Shown piece by piece: positions 1-6,457 of a DNA stretch of 14,763 nt (position 1 is its first letter; every line of letters starts with the position of its first letter). The DNA is taken from NCBI GenBank assembly GCA_035761045.1, contig DASTRU010000019.1:1-14763 (forward strand). The letters run 5' to 3'. Origin of the DNA: DASTRU01 sp035761045. Its GTDB lineage: Bacteria > Pseudomonadota > Gammaproteobacteria > Burkholderiales > Burkholderiaceae_E. The notes beneath the pieces were generated by a model. That model did not search any database. It saw nothing but the letters and a program-made list of their open reading frames with translations, and was not told the origin of the DNA. The translations under genes were made by a program, and so were the position numbers.

Positions 1-249
1 TTCGTCCGTCAACGCATGGCAATTGGTACGAAATGAAGCATGGTCGATGCGTGAAGCACCGAGCAGTTCTTGTAGTTGATTCAAGCGATTCGCGAATTGC
101 GCCGCCATCGGGCTTAACAGCACATCGCGCCTGAAGGCCGACAGCTCGTGAATGTTCAATGGTTCGTTCCACCACCGCGAAGCGGATGACGTGGCGTTGT
201 CGCACGCGGTCATGGCGGAAGAAAAAATGCGAGGACGATCAACGTTCAT
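1..249 (-). CDS. Hypothetical protein, 5' part only (runs off the left edge)
   Basis: An open frame of 83 codons begins with ATG at 249 and continues without a stop past the window edge. The N-terminus is MNVDRPRIFSSAMTACDN, followed by a WWNEPLNIHEL stretch and a helical-looking segment rich in Leu, Gln and Ala. I do not recognise a family and see no signal peptide or membrane segment in the visible part. The ATG has no clear Shine-Dalgarno sequence in front of it; a second in-frame Met at codon 13 is an alternative start. The intrinsic terminator of the upstream HiPIP gene ends only about 11 nt before this ATG, so the gene probably needs its own promoter, a leaderless start or read-through. 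That the frame is coding is inferred from its openness, strand and codon use; the function is unknown. Confidence 0.6.
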   Translation of the reverse strand, partial: MNVDRPRIFSSAMTACDNATSSASRWWNEPLNIHELSAFRRDVLLSPMAAQFANRLNQLQELLGASRIDHASFRTNCHALTDE

Positions 250-260
250 GATGAGCAATG

Positions 261-284
261 AAAAAGGCGCCCGAAGGCGCCTTT
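261..284 (-). terminator. Intrinsic terminator of the HiPIP gene
   Basis: On the minus strand a perfect 9-bp stem (AAAGGCGCC / GGCGCCTTT) closes a TTCG tetraloop and runs straight into a T tract of five. The loop has the C(UUCG)G closing pair known for extra stability. It lies about 25 nt after the HiPIP stop codon. The opposite strand has no comparable T run, so it mainly acts on minus-strand transcripts. Confidence 0.92.
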
Positions 285-309
285 AAACAATACCCCGTTG
301 CTCGCGGGC

Positions 310-603
310 TTACTTCTTCGGTGCGGCGACCCACGAAACGCACCAGCCGTTCGGGCTGATTTCGGTATCGCCCGGAATGATTTTGCAACCACCGCGCTCG
401 GTCGGCGTTTTGCCCGGAACGAAGTGCATGCAGGTACTACAGCGCTGCTCGCCCTTGGGTTGATCTTGATACTTGAGCGCGCTGCGCAAGGCGGCGTTTT
501 GCGCGGCGAATGCGTTGCCCGTTACCGCGACCACGGGAATGGCGGCGAGCGCGCCACCGATTTTGAGCAGCGTACGGCGCGCCGGCTGGATTTTGTCTTG
601 CAT
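310..603 (-). CDS. High-potential iron-sulfur protein (HiPIP), Tat-exported
   Basis: A small periplasmic electron carrier holding one [4Fe-4S] cluster; family members pass electrons to terminal oxidases or photosynthetic reaction centres. The protein is 97 aa from the chosen start. The N-terminus carries a twin-arginine signal (ARRTLLKIGG, then a hydrophobic Ala/Val stretch) with likely cleavage after AFA. The four cluster cysteines are present in the family pattern: CSTC, then C in GGCK, then C in GWCVSW (residues 55, 58, 73 and 88). An ATG at 618 would add five residues, but the ATG at 603 is preferred because GAAAGGA at 610-616 sits 6 nt before it. The gene stands alone between a 173-nt spacer and a strong terminator, so it is probably monocistronic. 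The family call is secure; the redox partner cannot be told from the sequence. Confidence 0.93.
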   Translation of the reverse strand: MQDKIQPARRTLLKIGGALAAIPVVAVTGNAFAAQNAALRSALKYQDQPKGEQRCSTCMHFVPGKTPTERGGCKIIPGDTEISPNGWCVSWVAAPKK

Positions 604-682
604 GGTGCGTCCTTTCATATGCTTGGGATGTGATTGAGAAAACGTAAAAACCTTCAGTACCGCGTCTCAACGCTTGGGTCCA

Positions 683-695
683 GTCATTCGATGAC
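683..695. repeat. Small perfect inverted repeat upstream of the HiPIP gene
   Basis: GTCAT - TCG - ATGAC forms a 5-bp palindromic pair in the 173-nt spacer between the DUF3025 stop and the HiPIP start, about 80 nt before the HiPIP ATG. It has no T tract and so is not a terminator. It could be an operator half-site pair or chance. I see no convincing -35/-10 pair elsewhere in the spacer. Confidence 0.25.
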
Positions 696-776
696 CGCCT
701 GCGACAGACTGTTGCCGAAGCGTGAAGTTGCGCATACCTGAGTAGACCGCTCGGACTTTCAATGTGTAAACCAGGA

Positions 777-1544
777 TCAGACGCGCGCGGCGCGAAAGAC
801 CGATGCATCGTCGTAAAACTCGCGGCTTTGATTGAGCGGCCACCAACCAGGCAATCCCAGCACTGGCACCGGCAGCAACATGGAAGGCGCGAGTGTTGTA
901 TGCCCTAGCCATTCATGTGCCAGGTGTTCGTCGATGGCATCGAACGTCGCATGGCAATCCAAGGACACGACCCACGCATGCGCGGTGATGGATTTGTAGG
1001 GCGCGCGCAATTTGTCGGCCAAAGCATGGCCGAACATGAGCACGCGCACCTGCTCCATCCATTGAGCGCGTCGCTCGACGAATACATGCGTCCATCGCCG
1101 GGCGCGCAGGTGGTCGATCAAGGCGTTGTCGCGCGTGACGAGGAGCAAACCGTTTTCATCGAGCAAGGTGGCCGCGTCGCGCGCCGGACCGCGCGGACCG
1201 GCGGTGCCGCCGCGTCGCGCGATCTCGCGGGCTTGAATCGCATTCAACGCCGTCTTGGCACGTGGAAAAACAAACCACGCAAGCGCGTTGAATAAGTCGT
1301 GCGTGTTGTCGCGCGTGGGCACGTGGCCGGTGGCGTGGATATGCGTTTCGTACGCGGTGTCGGCGGGCAATCGCGCGTGCTCGACGAACCGAACCGCATG
1401 GCCGGAGAGCGTCGTAGCCGGCGAGCCGAGAGCGTTAAGGCGCGACGCGAGGTCGTCGGTTTGCGTACTTGCCAACAGCTCGTTGAACCGCGCGCCCAAA
1501 CGTTCGCACCAGGGCGCGAACCAAGCCGCGCGCGGGTCGATCAT
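777..1544 (-). CDS. DUF3025 domain-containing protein
   Basis: A 255-aa soluble protein with no signal peptide or transmembrane segment. It carries the conserved core of the DUF3025 family, found in beta- and gammaproteobacteria: a YETHIHATGHVPTR segment (residues 65-78), then the signature beginning at N80 with HDLFNALAWFVFPRAK and ending at N101, and a RDAATLLDENGLLL segment (122-135). The biochemical role of the family is unknown to me; the conserved His, Asp, Asn and Arg residues would suit a catalytic or metal-binding role, but that is a guess. Its ATG at 1544 overlaps the pyrC stop codon in an ATGA, so it should be translated by coupling from pyrC. The pyrC-DUF3025 pairing looks like the usual betaproteobacterial order. 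Its own stop is followed by the long spacer before the HiPIP gene. Confidence 0.85.
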   Translation of the reverse strand: MIDPRAAWFAPWCERLGARFNELLASTQTDDLASRLNALGSPATTLSGHAVRFVEHARLPADTAYETHIHATGHVPTRDNTHDLFNALAWFVFPRAKTALNAIQAREIARRGGTAGPRGPARDAATLLDENGLLLVTRDNALIDHLRARRWTHVFVERRAQWMEQVRVLMFGHALADKLRAPYKSITAHAWVVSLDCHATFDAIDEHLAHEWLGHTTLAPSMLLPVPVLGLPGWWPLNQSREFYDDASVFRAARV

Positions 1545-2575
1545 GCAACGAAGGTCCAGGGCAAGGTTTCGCCGGCGGCGAGCGGCACCAAATCGGCCGC
1601 GCCGAATGGCACGCGTTCTGGAATTTCAAACGGACGACGTTCAAGCGTGATGGTGTCGGTATTGCGCGGCAGGCCGTAAAAGTCGGGTCCGTAATGACTT
1701 GCAAAGCCTTCGAGTTTGTCGAGCGCGTTCGCGCGTTCGAACGCGCTCGCGTACAGCTCCATCGCATGCAAAGCCGAATAGCACCCCGCGCAACCGCAGG
1801 CGTGCTCCTTCAAGGTTTTCGCATGCGGCGCCGAATCGGTGCCGAGAAAGAATCGCGGATGACCGCTCGTGGCCGCGCTTACCAAGGCCTGACGATGACG
1901 CTCGCGCTTGAGCACCGGTAGGCAATACCAATGCGGCCGCAATCCACCGGTAAAGATGGCGTTGCGGTTGTAAAGCAAATGCTGCGGCGTAATCGTCGCG
2001 GCGATCGGGCCGGGCGCGTCGCGCACGTACTCGACCGCCTGCGCGGTGGTGGCGTGTTCGAAGACGATACGCAGTTCGGGAAACGCGCGGCGCAACGGAA
2101 TCAACGTGCGCTCGATGAACACCGCCTCGCGATCGAACACGTCCACCGTGGGATCGACATCCTCGCCATGCACGCAAAACACCAGACCCACGCGTTGCAT
2201 CGCATCGAGCACCGGATACACGCGTTTGAGGTCGGTTACGCCGGCGTCGGAATTCGTCGTCGCGCCAGCCGGGTACAACTTGACCGCATGCACGATGCCG
2301 CTGGCCTTGGCCTGCTCGATGTCATCGACGCTCGTGTTGTCGGTGAGATAAAGCGTCATCAATGGATCGAACCGCGCGCCCTCGGGCAGCGCGGCCAGGA
2401 TGCGTTCGCGATACGCGCGCGCCGCGTCCACCGTGGTGACCGGCGGCTTGAGATTGGGCATCACGATCGCCCGCGCGAATTGGCGCGCGCTGTGTCCCAC
2501 GACGGCGCGTAACGCATCGCCGTCGCGCAAGTGCAAATGCCAATCGTCCGGGCGAGTGATGGTGAGTGAATTCAT
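1541..2575 (-). CDS. pyrC: Dihydroorotase, class II (PyrC)
   Basis: Catalyses the reversible ring closure of N-carbamoyl-L-aspartate to dihydroorotate, the third step of de novo pyrimidine synthesis, in the cytosol. The 344-aa length is usual for the E. coli PyrC type. All metal and catalytic residues are visible: H13 and H15 with R17 in DWHLHLRDG, N41, the carboxylated bridging K99 (VKLYPAGAT), H136 (HGED), H174 (FEHATT) and D247 (GTDSAPH). The ATG at 2575 is chosen because it gives the family N-terminus MNSLTITRPDDWHLHLRDG; a TTG 33 nt upstream would only add unrelated residues. No Shine-Dalgarno precedes the ATG; instead a C-rich 23-nt sequence shared with the RNase II-like gene abuts it. 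It overlaps the DUF3025 gene downstream by 4 nt, and follows the ykvA-like gene by 49 nt. Confidence 0.97.
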   Translation of the reverse strand: MNSLTITRPDDWHLHLRDGDALRAVVGHSARQFARAIVMPNLKPPVTTVDAARAYRERILAALPEGARFDPLMTLYLTDNTSVDDIEQAKASGIVHAVKLYPAGATTNSDAGVTDLKRVYPVLDAMQRVGLVFCVHGEDVDPTVDVFDREAVFIERTLIPLRRAFPELRIVFEHATTAQAVEYVRDAPGPIAATITPQHLLYNRNAIFTGGLRPHWYCLPVLKRERHRQALVSAATSGHPRFFLGTDSAPHAKTLKEHACGCAGCYSALHAMELYASAFERANALDKLEGFASHYGPDFYGLPRNTDTITLERRPFEIPERVPFGAADLVPLAAGETLPWTFVA

Positions 2576-2598
2576 CGTGAGGCGTGCGGCGCGTGCCG
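2576..2598 (-). repeat. 23-nt sequence shared with the upstream region of the RNase II-like gene (copy 1)
   Basis: Minus-strand sequence ending CGCACGCCTCACG immediately against the pyrC ATG. It matches the copy at 12702-12724 at 21 of 23 positions by direct comparison; the two differences are at 2589 and 2591. It takes the place where a ribosome binding site would be expected. Its role is unknown. Confidence 0.6.
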
Positions 2599-2621
2599 TG
2601 GCGAACAAGAAACGGGCGCCG

Positions 2622-2627
2622 ATTCTA
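2622..2627 (-). promoter_or_regulatory. Candidate -10 element for pyrC
   Basis: TAGAAT on the minus strand differs from the sigma70 consensus TATAAT at one base and lies 46 nt before the pyrC ATG, overlapping the TAG stop codon of the ykvA-like gene. The best -35-like hexamer, TGGACG, is only 15 nt away, shorter than ideal, so this is a tentative call from sequence alone. Confidence 0.3.
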
Positions 2628-3020
2628 CGCGGCGCTTAACCACGTCCACAGCCAATACACCACCGCGAAAACGACGGCCAGCCACAACGCCGCGATGACG
2701 AACGCCGCGACGCGCCCCGCATGCTTGACCGTGCCCACGCGTTCGCGAGCGCGCACGCGGCTTTCGGCAAGCACCTGGGGCGGAACGAGCTTGAGCGCGA
2801 TGGCGATACCGATCGGCACGAGTACTAAATCGTCGAGCAAGCCCAGCACGGGGATGAAGTCGGGGATCAAATCGATCGGACTCAAGGCATACGCGACGAC
2901 GAGCACGATCCACCAGCGCGCGAGCCGCGGCGTGCGCGGGTCACGCGCCGCGAAGTACAAGGCAAGCACCTCGGTTTTCAATCCGGCCACGCGCGAGCGC
3001 AGACTTGATCGACGTGTCAT
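2625..3020 (-). CDS. YkvA-family (DUF1232) membrane protein
   Basis: A 131-aa inner-membrane protein. Residues 36-76 are the DUF1232/YkvA core, with the hallmark LSPIDLIPDFIPVLGLLDDL. A second hydrophobic stretch near the C-terminus (about residues 103-127) is a transmembrane helix rich in Trp and Val, and the segment between is basic (RVRARERVGTVKHAGR). No enzymatic function is known for the family to my knowledge. The ATG at 3020 overlaps the stop of the lipoprotein gene upstream in an ATGA, so the two are very likely cotranscribed and translationally coupled. The family call is clear; the role is not. Confidence 0.88.
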   Translation of the reverse strand: MTRRSSLRSRVAGLKTEVLALYFAARDPRTPRLARWWIVLVVAYALSPIDLIPDFIPVLGLLDDLVLVPIGIAIALKLVPPQVLAESRVRARERVGTVKHAGRVAAFVIAALWLAVVFAVVYWLWTWLSAA

Positions 3021-3298
3021 TTCACGTTCTCGGCCATGAAGAGCACGGCTTTATCGGCCACGAAATTAACATTGACCCAACGCCGCTCGTCGCCCCAGCG
3101 ACAGCTTTTAACGCCGAGCACGTCGGTGCACGAGGCCGGATCGCCAAACAGTTTGCGCACCTCTTCGTACGGCATGCCGGTGGAAAGCTTTGCATAGTTT
3201 TCGGCCGTTAACCGGCCGCCGCAGGCGCCAAGCAGCGCGACGCTCATCAGGAGCGCAAGCCGCGTGCACGAGCGGCGAAGACGCGAGAAGGTGTTCAT
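3017..3298 (-). CDS. Small BamE/SmpA-like lipoprotein
   Basis: A 93-aa lipoprotein. The N-terminus has a basic region (RLRRSCTR), a hydrophobic stretch and a lipobox LLGAC, so signal peptidase II should cut before C26; the residues after it (GG) lack the Asp inner-membrane retention signal, which predicts the outer membrane. The mature part, YAKLSTGMPYEEVRKLFGDP and onward to a WVNVNFVADKAV strand, follows the BamE/SmpA/DUF3862 pattern in which a GM...V..LFG.P helix precedes a small beta sheet. The frame stays open up to an ATG at 3445, but the ATG at 3298 is chosen because it puts the signal peptide at the N-terminus; no good Shine-Dalgarno precedes either. It overlaps the ykvA-like gene by 4 nt. 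True BamE is expected elsewhere in the genome, so this is probably a paralogous small lipoprotein. Confidence 0.8.
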   Translation of the reverse strand: MNTFSRLRRSCTRLALLMSVALLGACGGRLTAENYAKLSTGMPYEEVRKLFGDPASCTDVLGVKSCRWGDERRWVNVNFVADKAVLFMAENVK

Positions 3299-3378
3299 GA
3301 GTCTTGAGGGTATGAAGTGGTTGAAAACCGCGCGATCAAACCACGGCGGCGGGAATGCGGCTTGCCCCTTTTCGTGAC

Positions 3379-3385
3379 AGGAGGT
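3379..3385 (+). promoter_or_regulatory. Strong ribosome binding site of the zinc-finger gene
   Basis: AGGAGGT lies 4 nt before the ATG at 3390 and is nearly a full anti-Shine-Dalgarno complement, the strongest in the window. It fixes the start of the small plus-strand gene and argues that the gene is real. Confidence 0.85.
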
Positions 3386-3389
3386 TGCC

Positions 3390-3593
3390 ATGGTCGAGCC
3401 ACGAAAGTCCGAATCCCCCGACGCGCCGAATCCGCGCTTGCCCATGCGTCATGGCGACGAAGCGCCAGCCGGTAGCCAGGGCACGGCCGAAAACGTGTGC
3501 CCCGTGTGTCACGGCAGCGGCACGCTCGCGGGCAAGCCGTGCGTCGAGTGCGACGGAACCGGCCGCATCACGGTGGGCATTGGCGGTGCTTGA
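3390..3593 (+). CDS. Small DnaJ-type zinc-finger protein
   Basis: A 67-aa protein and the only plus-strand gene. Residues 37-58 hold two CxxCxGxG motifs, CPVCHGSG and CVECDGTG, separated by a short loop (C37, C40, C51, C54); this is one zinc-binding module of the DnaJ cysteine-rich domain. The first 36 residues are polar and rich in Pro, Ser and Glu, and probably disordered. There is no J domain and no client-binding domain, so it is not a full co-chaperone. Comparable short proteins occur in betaproteobacteria, often named DnaJ-like only because of this motif. The perfect ribosome binding site and intact zinc ligands support a real gene. It is divergent from the lipoprotein gene and meets the histidine kinase gene tail to tail with 23 nt between stops. 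Function unknown; zinc or protein binding is inferred. Confidence 0.82.
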   Translation: MVEPRKSESPDAPNPRLPMRHGDEAPAGSQGTAENVCPVCHGSGTLAGKPCVECDGTGRITVGIGGA

Positions 3594-3616
3594 GTCATGT
3601 TGGGCGCGGGCGGGCG

Positions 3617-6316
3617 TTAGGCGGACGCGTCGATCGAGGCGATGACGGTTTCGAGCGAACCGGGCTCGACGGGCTTGACCAAATGCACGTCGAAGCCCGC
3701 TTCCTTCGAACGGCGCTTGTCCTCGTCCTGCCCCCAGCCGGTGAGCGCGATCAACAACATGCGCTCGCCGCCATGCTGCTCGCGTAATTGCCGAGCAGCG
3801 TCGTAGCCATTGAGGCGCGGCATGCCGATGTCGAGCAACACCACGTCGGGATGAAAGTCCGCCGCGTGTTCGAGGGCTTCGACGCCGTCATGCGCGGTGC
3901 GGGTTTCGTGGCCCATCATGTCGAGCATCATCGCAAGGCTTAACGCGGCGTCGCGATTGTCGTCGGCGATCAACACCTTGCGGCGCGTGCTCGAAGCGTG
4001 CGCCGGTCCATCGACCGACACGGTGGTGGTCGACGCGGATTCGACAAGCGGCAATCGCACGATGAATTCGCTGCCGCGTCCGGCCCCTTCGCTGCGCGCC
4101 TCGATACGACCGCCATGCTTTTGCGTGAGCCGTTGCGCGATGGTGAGTCCAATGCCCAAGCCGCTTTGCGAGCGTTCGAGCGAGCGGTCGACTTGCATGA
4201 ACATCTCGAACACGTGCGGCAGCATGTCGGCGGGAATACCCACGCCGTTGTCGCGCACCCGCACGACCGCTTCGTGGTTCTCGCGCGCGGCTTCGATGCG
4301 GATGCGGCCACCACTGCTCGTGTACTTGGCCGCGTTGTTCAGCAGATTGGAAAAGATTTGCGCGAGCCGCGTCAGGTCGGCATCAACGATCAACGGCTCG
4401 GTAGGCAACACGACCTCAAGCGCATGCTGACCCGCTTCGATCAACGGCCGGCTGGTTTCCACCGCATTACGCACGATGTCGGCGATATCGATTCGCGCCC
4501 GCCGCAATTCCACCTTGCCGCCGCTGATGCGGCTTAGGTCGAGCAAGTCGTCGATCAATCGCACCATATGGCCGAGTTGGCGGTCCATCATCTCGCGCGC
4601 TTGGCGAATCGCATGCGGATCGTGCTCGGCCAAACGCAGCACTTGCAGACCGTTGCGAATTGGCGCGAGCGGGTTGCGCAGCTCGTGCGCTAGCGTGGCG
4701 AGGAACTCGTCCTTGCGCCGGTCGACTTGCCGCAGCATGTCCTCGTGGTGCTTGCGCTCGGTAATGTCCAACACCGTTCCCAACACCCGCTCGGCGCCGC
4801 ATGTCGCGCCACGACTTTCAAACAAGGTATGGCCTTGGGAAACGACCCAATGGATCGATCCATCGGCATGCACGAAGCGAAACTCATCGCCGTATCGGCC
4901 ATCGCCGTCGGGCTGCAAGGCGGCCAAAAGCGCTTTCTCGACGCGCGGCCAGTCCTCGGGATGAATACGCCGGCGCACGTCGTCCAGCGTGAGCGGGGCG
5001 TGCAAATCGAAACCACAGATCTCGCGGCACCGCGCATCGGCCACCACGACGTTCGTGCTCGGACTCCAATTCCAAGTACCGATGCGCGCGACATCCAAGG
5101 CGAGCCGGGCATTCGCTTCGCTCTCGCGTAGCCGCGTGTCGGAGTAATGACGCGCGGTCACGTCCTCGGTGACGTAACTAAACCGCATGCGCCCACGAGG
5201 ACTCACGCCAATCGGGCATACGACCGCGCTCCACCATTGCTCGCCACTCGGGGTTTTAAGATGGAACTCGAACCGAACCGGACGGTTCTCGCGCTCGCTT
5301 TGCTGATAACGCTCGCGCCAATGATCGATAGTGGATCGCAGCGCGGCGAGCTCGGTCGCGCGTCGGCCGCTCGTGCCTCCTGGCGGAACGCCGAACAACT
5401 GGCAGGTCACGGCGTTATCGACGATATGCAAGATGTCGTCGCCGTCCGTCAATTCCACGACGCCCATGCCGAATGGCGCGCTGTCGTAAAACGCGCGCAA
5501 GGTGGCTTCGCTCTCGCGCAAGGCTTGCTCGGCGGCCTTGCGCTCGCTGATGTCGGAGAACATGAGGAGCAGCGCATGCGTACGCCCGACGGCATCGGGC
5601 ATCGACGCGGCGGCGACCACCACTGGAACTCGCGTGCCGTCGCGCCTAAGACGATACGTCTCGATCGTCGCGCTCTTGCCTTGCGTCAATCGTTCGCGGT
5701 ACTCGCGGCATTCCTGGAGTTTGTCCTCGGGCACGATGGGCAGGCAGTGGCCGATGATCTCGTCGGCCTTCCAGCCGAATAAGCGTTCGGCGGCCGGATT
5801 CCATAACCGCACGATGAGTGCGTCGGGATCGATCATCACGATCGCCAACGGCGACGCGTTCAACAGCGCGTTCAATTCGCGCGCGGTGGTGTCGAACAAC
5901 GCTTGGCTTACTTGCTGCTCGCGTTCGGCGCGCGCGCGTTCAAACGACGCGGACTCGGCGCGCCGATGCGCGACCGCGCGCGCCACGCCAAACGCAATGA
6001 TGATTGCGCACGACAGCCCATACGTGGCGAACCTGACGACGAGCTGCGCGTTATCGGCGGGCGGTATCTTGCCGGTGCCCCAATACATCATCGTCGTCGC
6101 GACGAATCCGAGCACCGCGCAGACGATGGCCGGCCCAAGTCCGCCCATCCATACCGAAGCGGCCACGGCGGCAAAGAGCGTGGCGAACGGCAAGGAATCC
6201 AACAACCATGGGCTGAGTAGCTGCCGTACGGCGAGTGCGACGAACGTGAAAACGACCGCGAGAACGTAATCGTGAAAACGGGATGGGCTAAGAAAACGGG
6301 GCATGCGTCCGCGCAT
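3617..6316 (-). CDS. Hybrid sensor histidine kinase with DUF4118-like membrane domain, three PAS domains and receiver
   Basis: An 899-aa inner-membrane sensor kinase. Order: four predicted helices resembling the KdpD-type DUF4118 domain (about residues 14-112, including VWMGGLGPA); a charged linker; PAS 1 (145-258), PAS 2 (270-392) and PAS 3 (402-522), the outer two ending in an ITERK/ISERK-type motif; HisKA with the phospho-acceptor H544 in LAHELRNPL; HATPase with N661 (NAAKY), DNGVGIP (689-695) and the GLGIGL box (719-724); and a C-terminal receiver (780-895) with D785/D786, phospho-acceptor D829, T859 and K881. All catalytic residues are intact. The start at 6316 is backed by AAGGG 6 nt upstream. 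No separate regulator or phosphotransfer gene lies nearby, so the output partner is elsewhere. The stimulus is unknown; PAS domains often bind haem, flavin or small ligands, which is not readable here. Confidence 0.95.
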   Translation of the reverse strand: MRGRMPRFLSPSRFHDYVLAVVFTFVALAVRQLLSPWLLDSLPFATLFAAVAASVWMGGLGPAIVCAVLGFVATTMMYWGTGKIPPADNAQLVVRFATYGLSCAIIIAFGVARAVAHRRAESASFERARAEREQQVSQALFDTTARELNALLNASPLAIVMIDPDALIVRLWNPAAERLFGWKADEIIGHCLPIVPEDKLQECREYRERLTQGKSATIETYRLRRDGTRVPVVVAAASMPDAVGRTHALLLMFSDISERKAAEQALRESEATLRAFYDSAPFGMGVVELTDGDDILHIVDNAVTCQLFGVPPGGTSGRRATELAALRSTIDHWRERYQQSERENRPVRFEFHLKTPSGEQWWSAVVCPIGVSPRGRMRFSYVTEDVTARHYSDTRLRESEANARLALDVARIGTWNWSPSTNVVVADARCREICGFDLHAPLTLDDVRRRIHPEDWPRVEKALLAALQPDGDGRYGDEFRFVHADGSIHWVVSQGHTLFESRGATCGAERVLGTVLDITERKHHEDMLRQVDRRKDEFLATLAHELRNPLAPIRNGLQVLRLAEHDPHAIRQAREMMDRQLGHMVRLIDDLLDLSRISGGKVELRRARIDIADIVRNAVETSRPLIEAGQHALEVVLPTEPLIVDADLTRLAQIFSNLLNNAAKYTSSGGRIRIEAARENHEAVVRVRDNGVGIPADMLPHVFEMFMQVDRSLERSQSGLGIGLTIAQRLTQKHGGRIEARSEGAGRGSEFIVRLPLVESASTTTVSVDGPAHASSTRRKVLIADDNRDAALSLAMMLDMMGHETRTAHDGVEALEHAADFHPDVVLLDIGMPRLNGYDAARQLREQHGGERMLLIALTGWGQDEDKRRSKEAGFDVHLVKPVEPGSLETVIASIDASA

Positions 6317-6457
6317 GAAAAACCCTTATTAATGGCGCTCGACGCTTATCGCCCCGACGCGGCGCGAGCACCAATCGATGAGATGCGCACGAAGACGGCG
6401 CACGGACGACGATCATAACGAGATCGACAGCACGGCGGCGAAATCCGCCCGATCGCG

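Noticed and set aside
690..755. A possible 22-codon minus-strand peptide (MRNFTLRQQSV...) in the spacer before the HiPIP gene
   Set aside because: No convincing ribosome binding site, no recognisable feature, and such short frames are expected by chance.
734..762. TTGAAA as a -35 element for the HiPIP gene
   Set aside because: The hexamer 17 nt downstream (AGGTAT) matches the -10 consensus at only two positions.
5147..6269. Overlapping plus-strand open frames of 211 and 255 codons antisense to the kinase gene
   Set aside because: The kinase is supported by intact motifs over its whole length; these frames show only compositional translation (Arg/Ser/Ala-rich) and no domain.
6345..6374. TTGGTG / GATAAG pair with 18-nt spacing before the kinase gene as a promoter
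   Set aside because: Three and four of six consensus matches are too weak to support a call without transcript data.
6434..6449. Hairpin GGCGG - CGAAAT - CCGCC just after the mgtE stop codon
   Set aside because: Only a 5-bp stem with no T tract on the minus strand; such short GC stems are expected by chance in DNA of this composition, so I do not call it a terminator.
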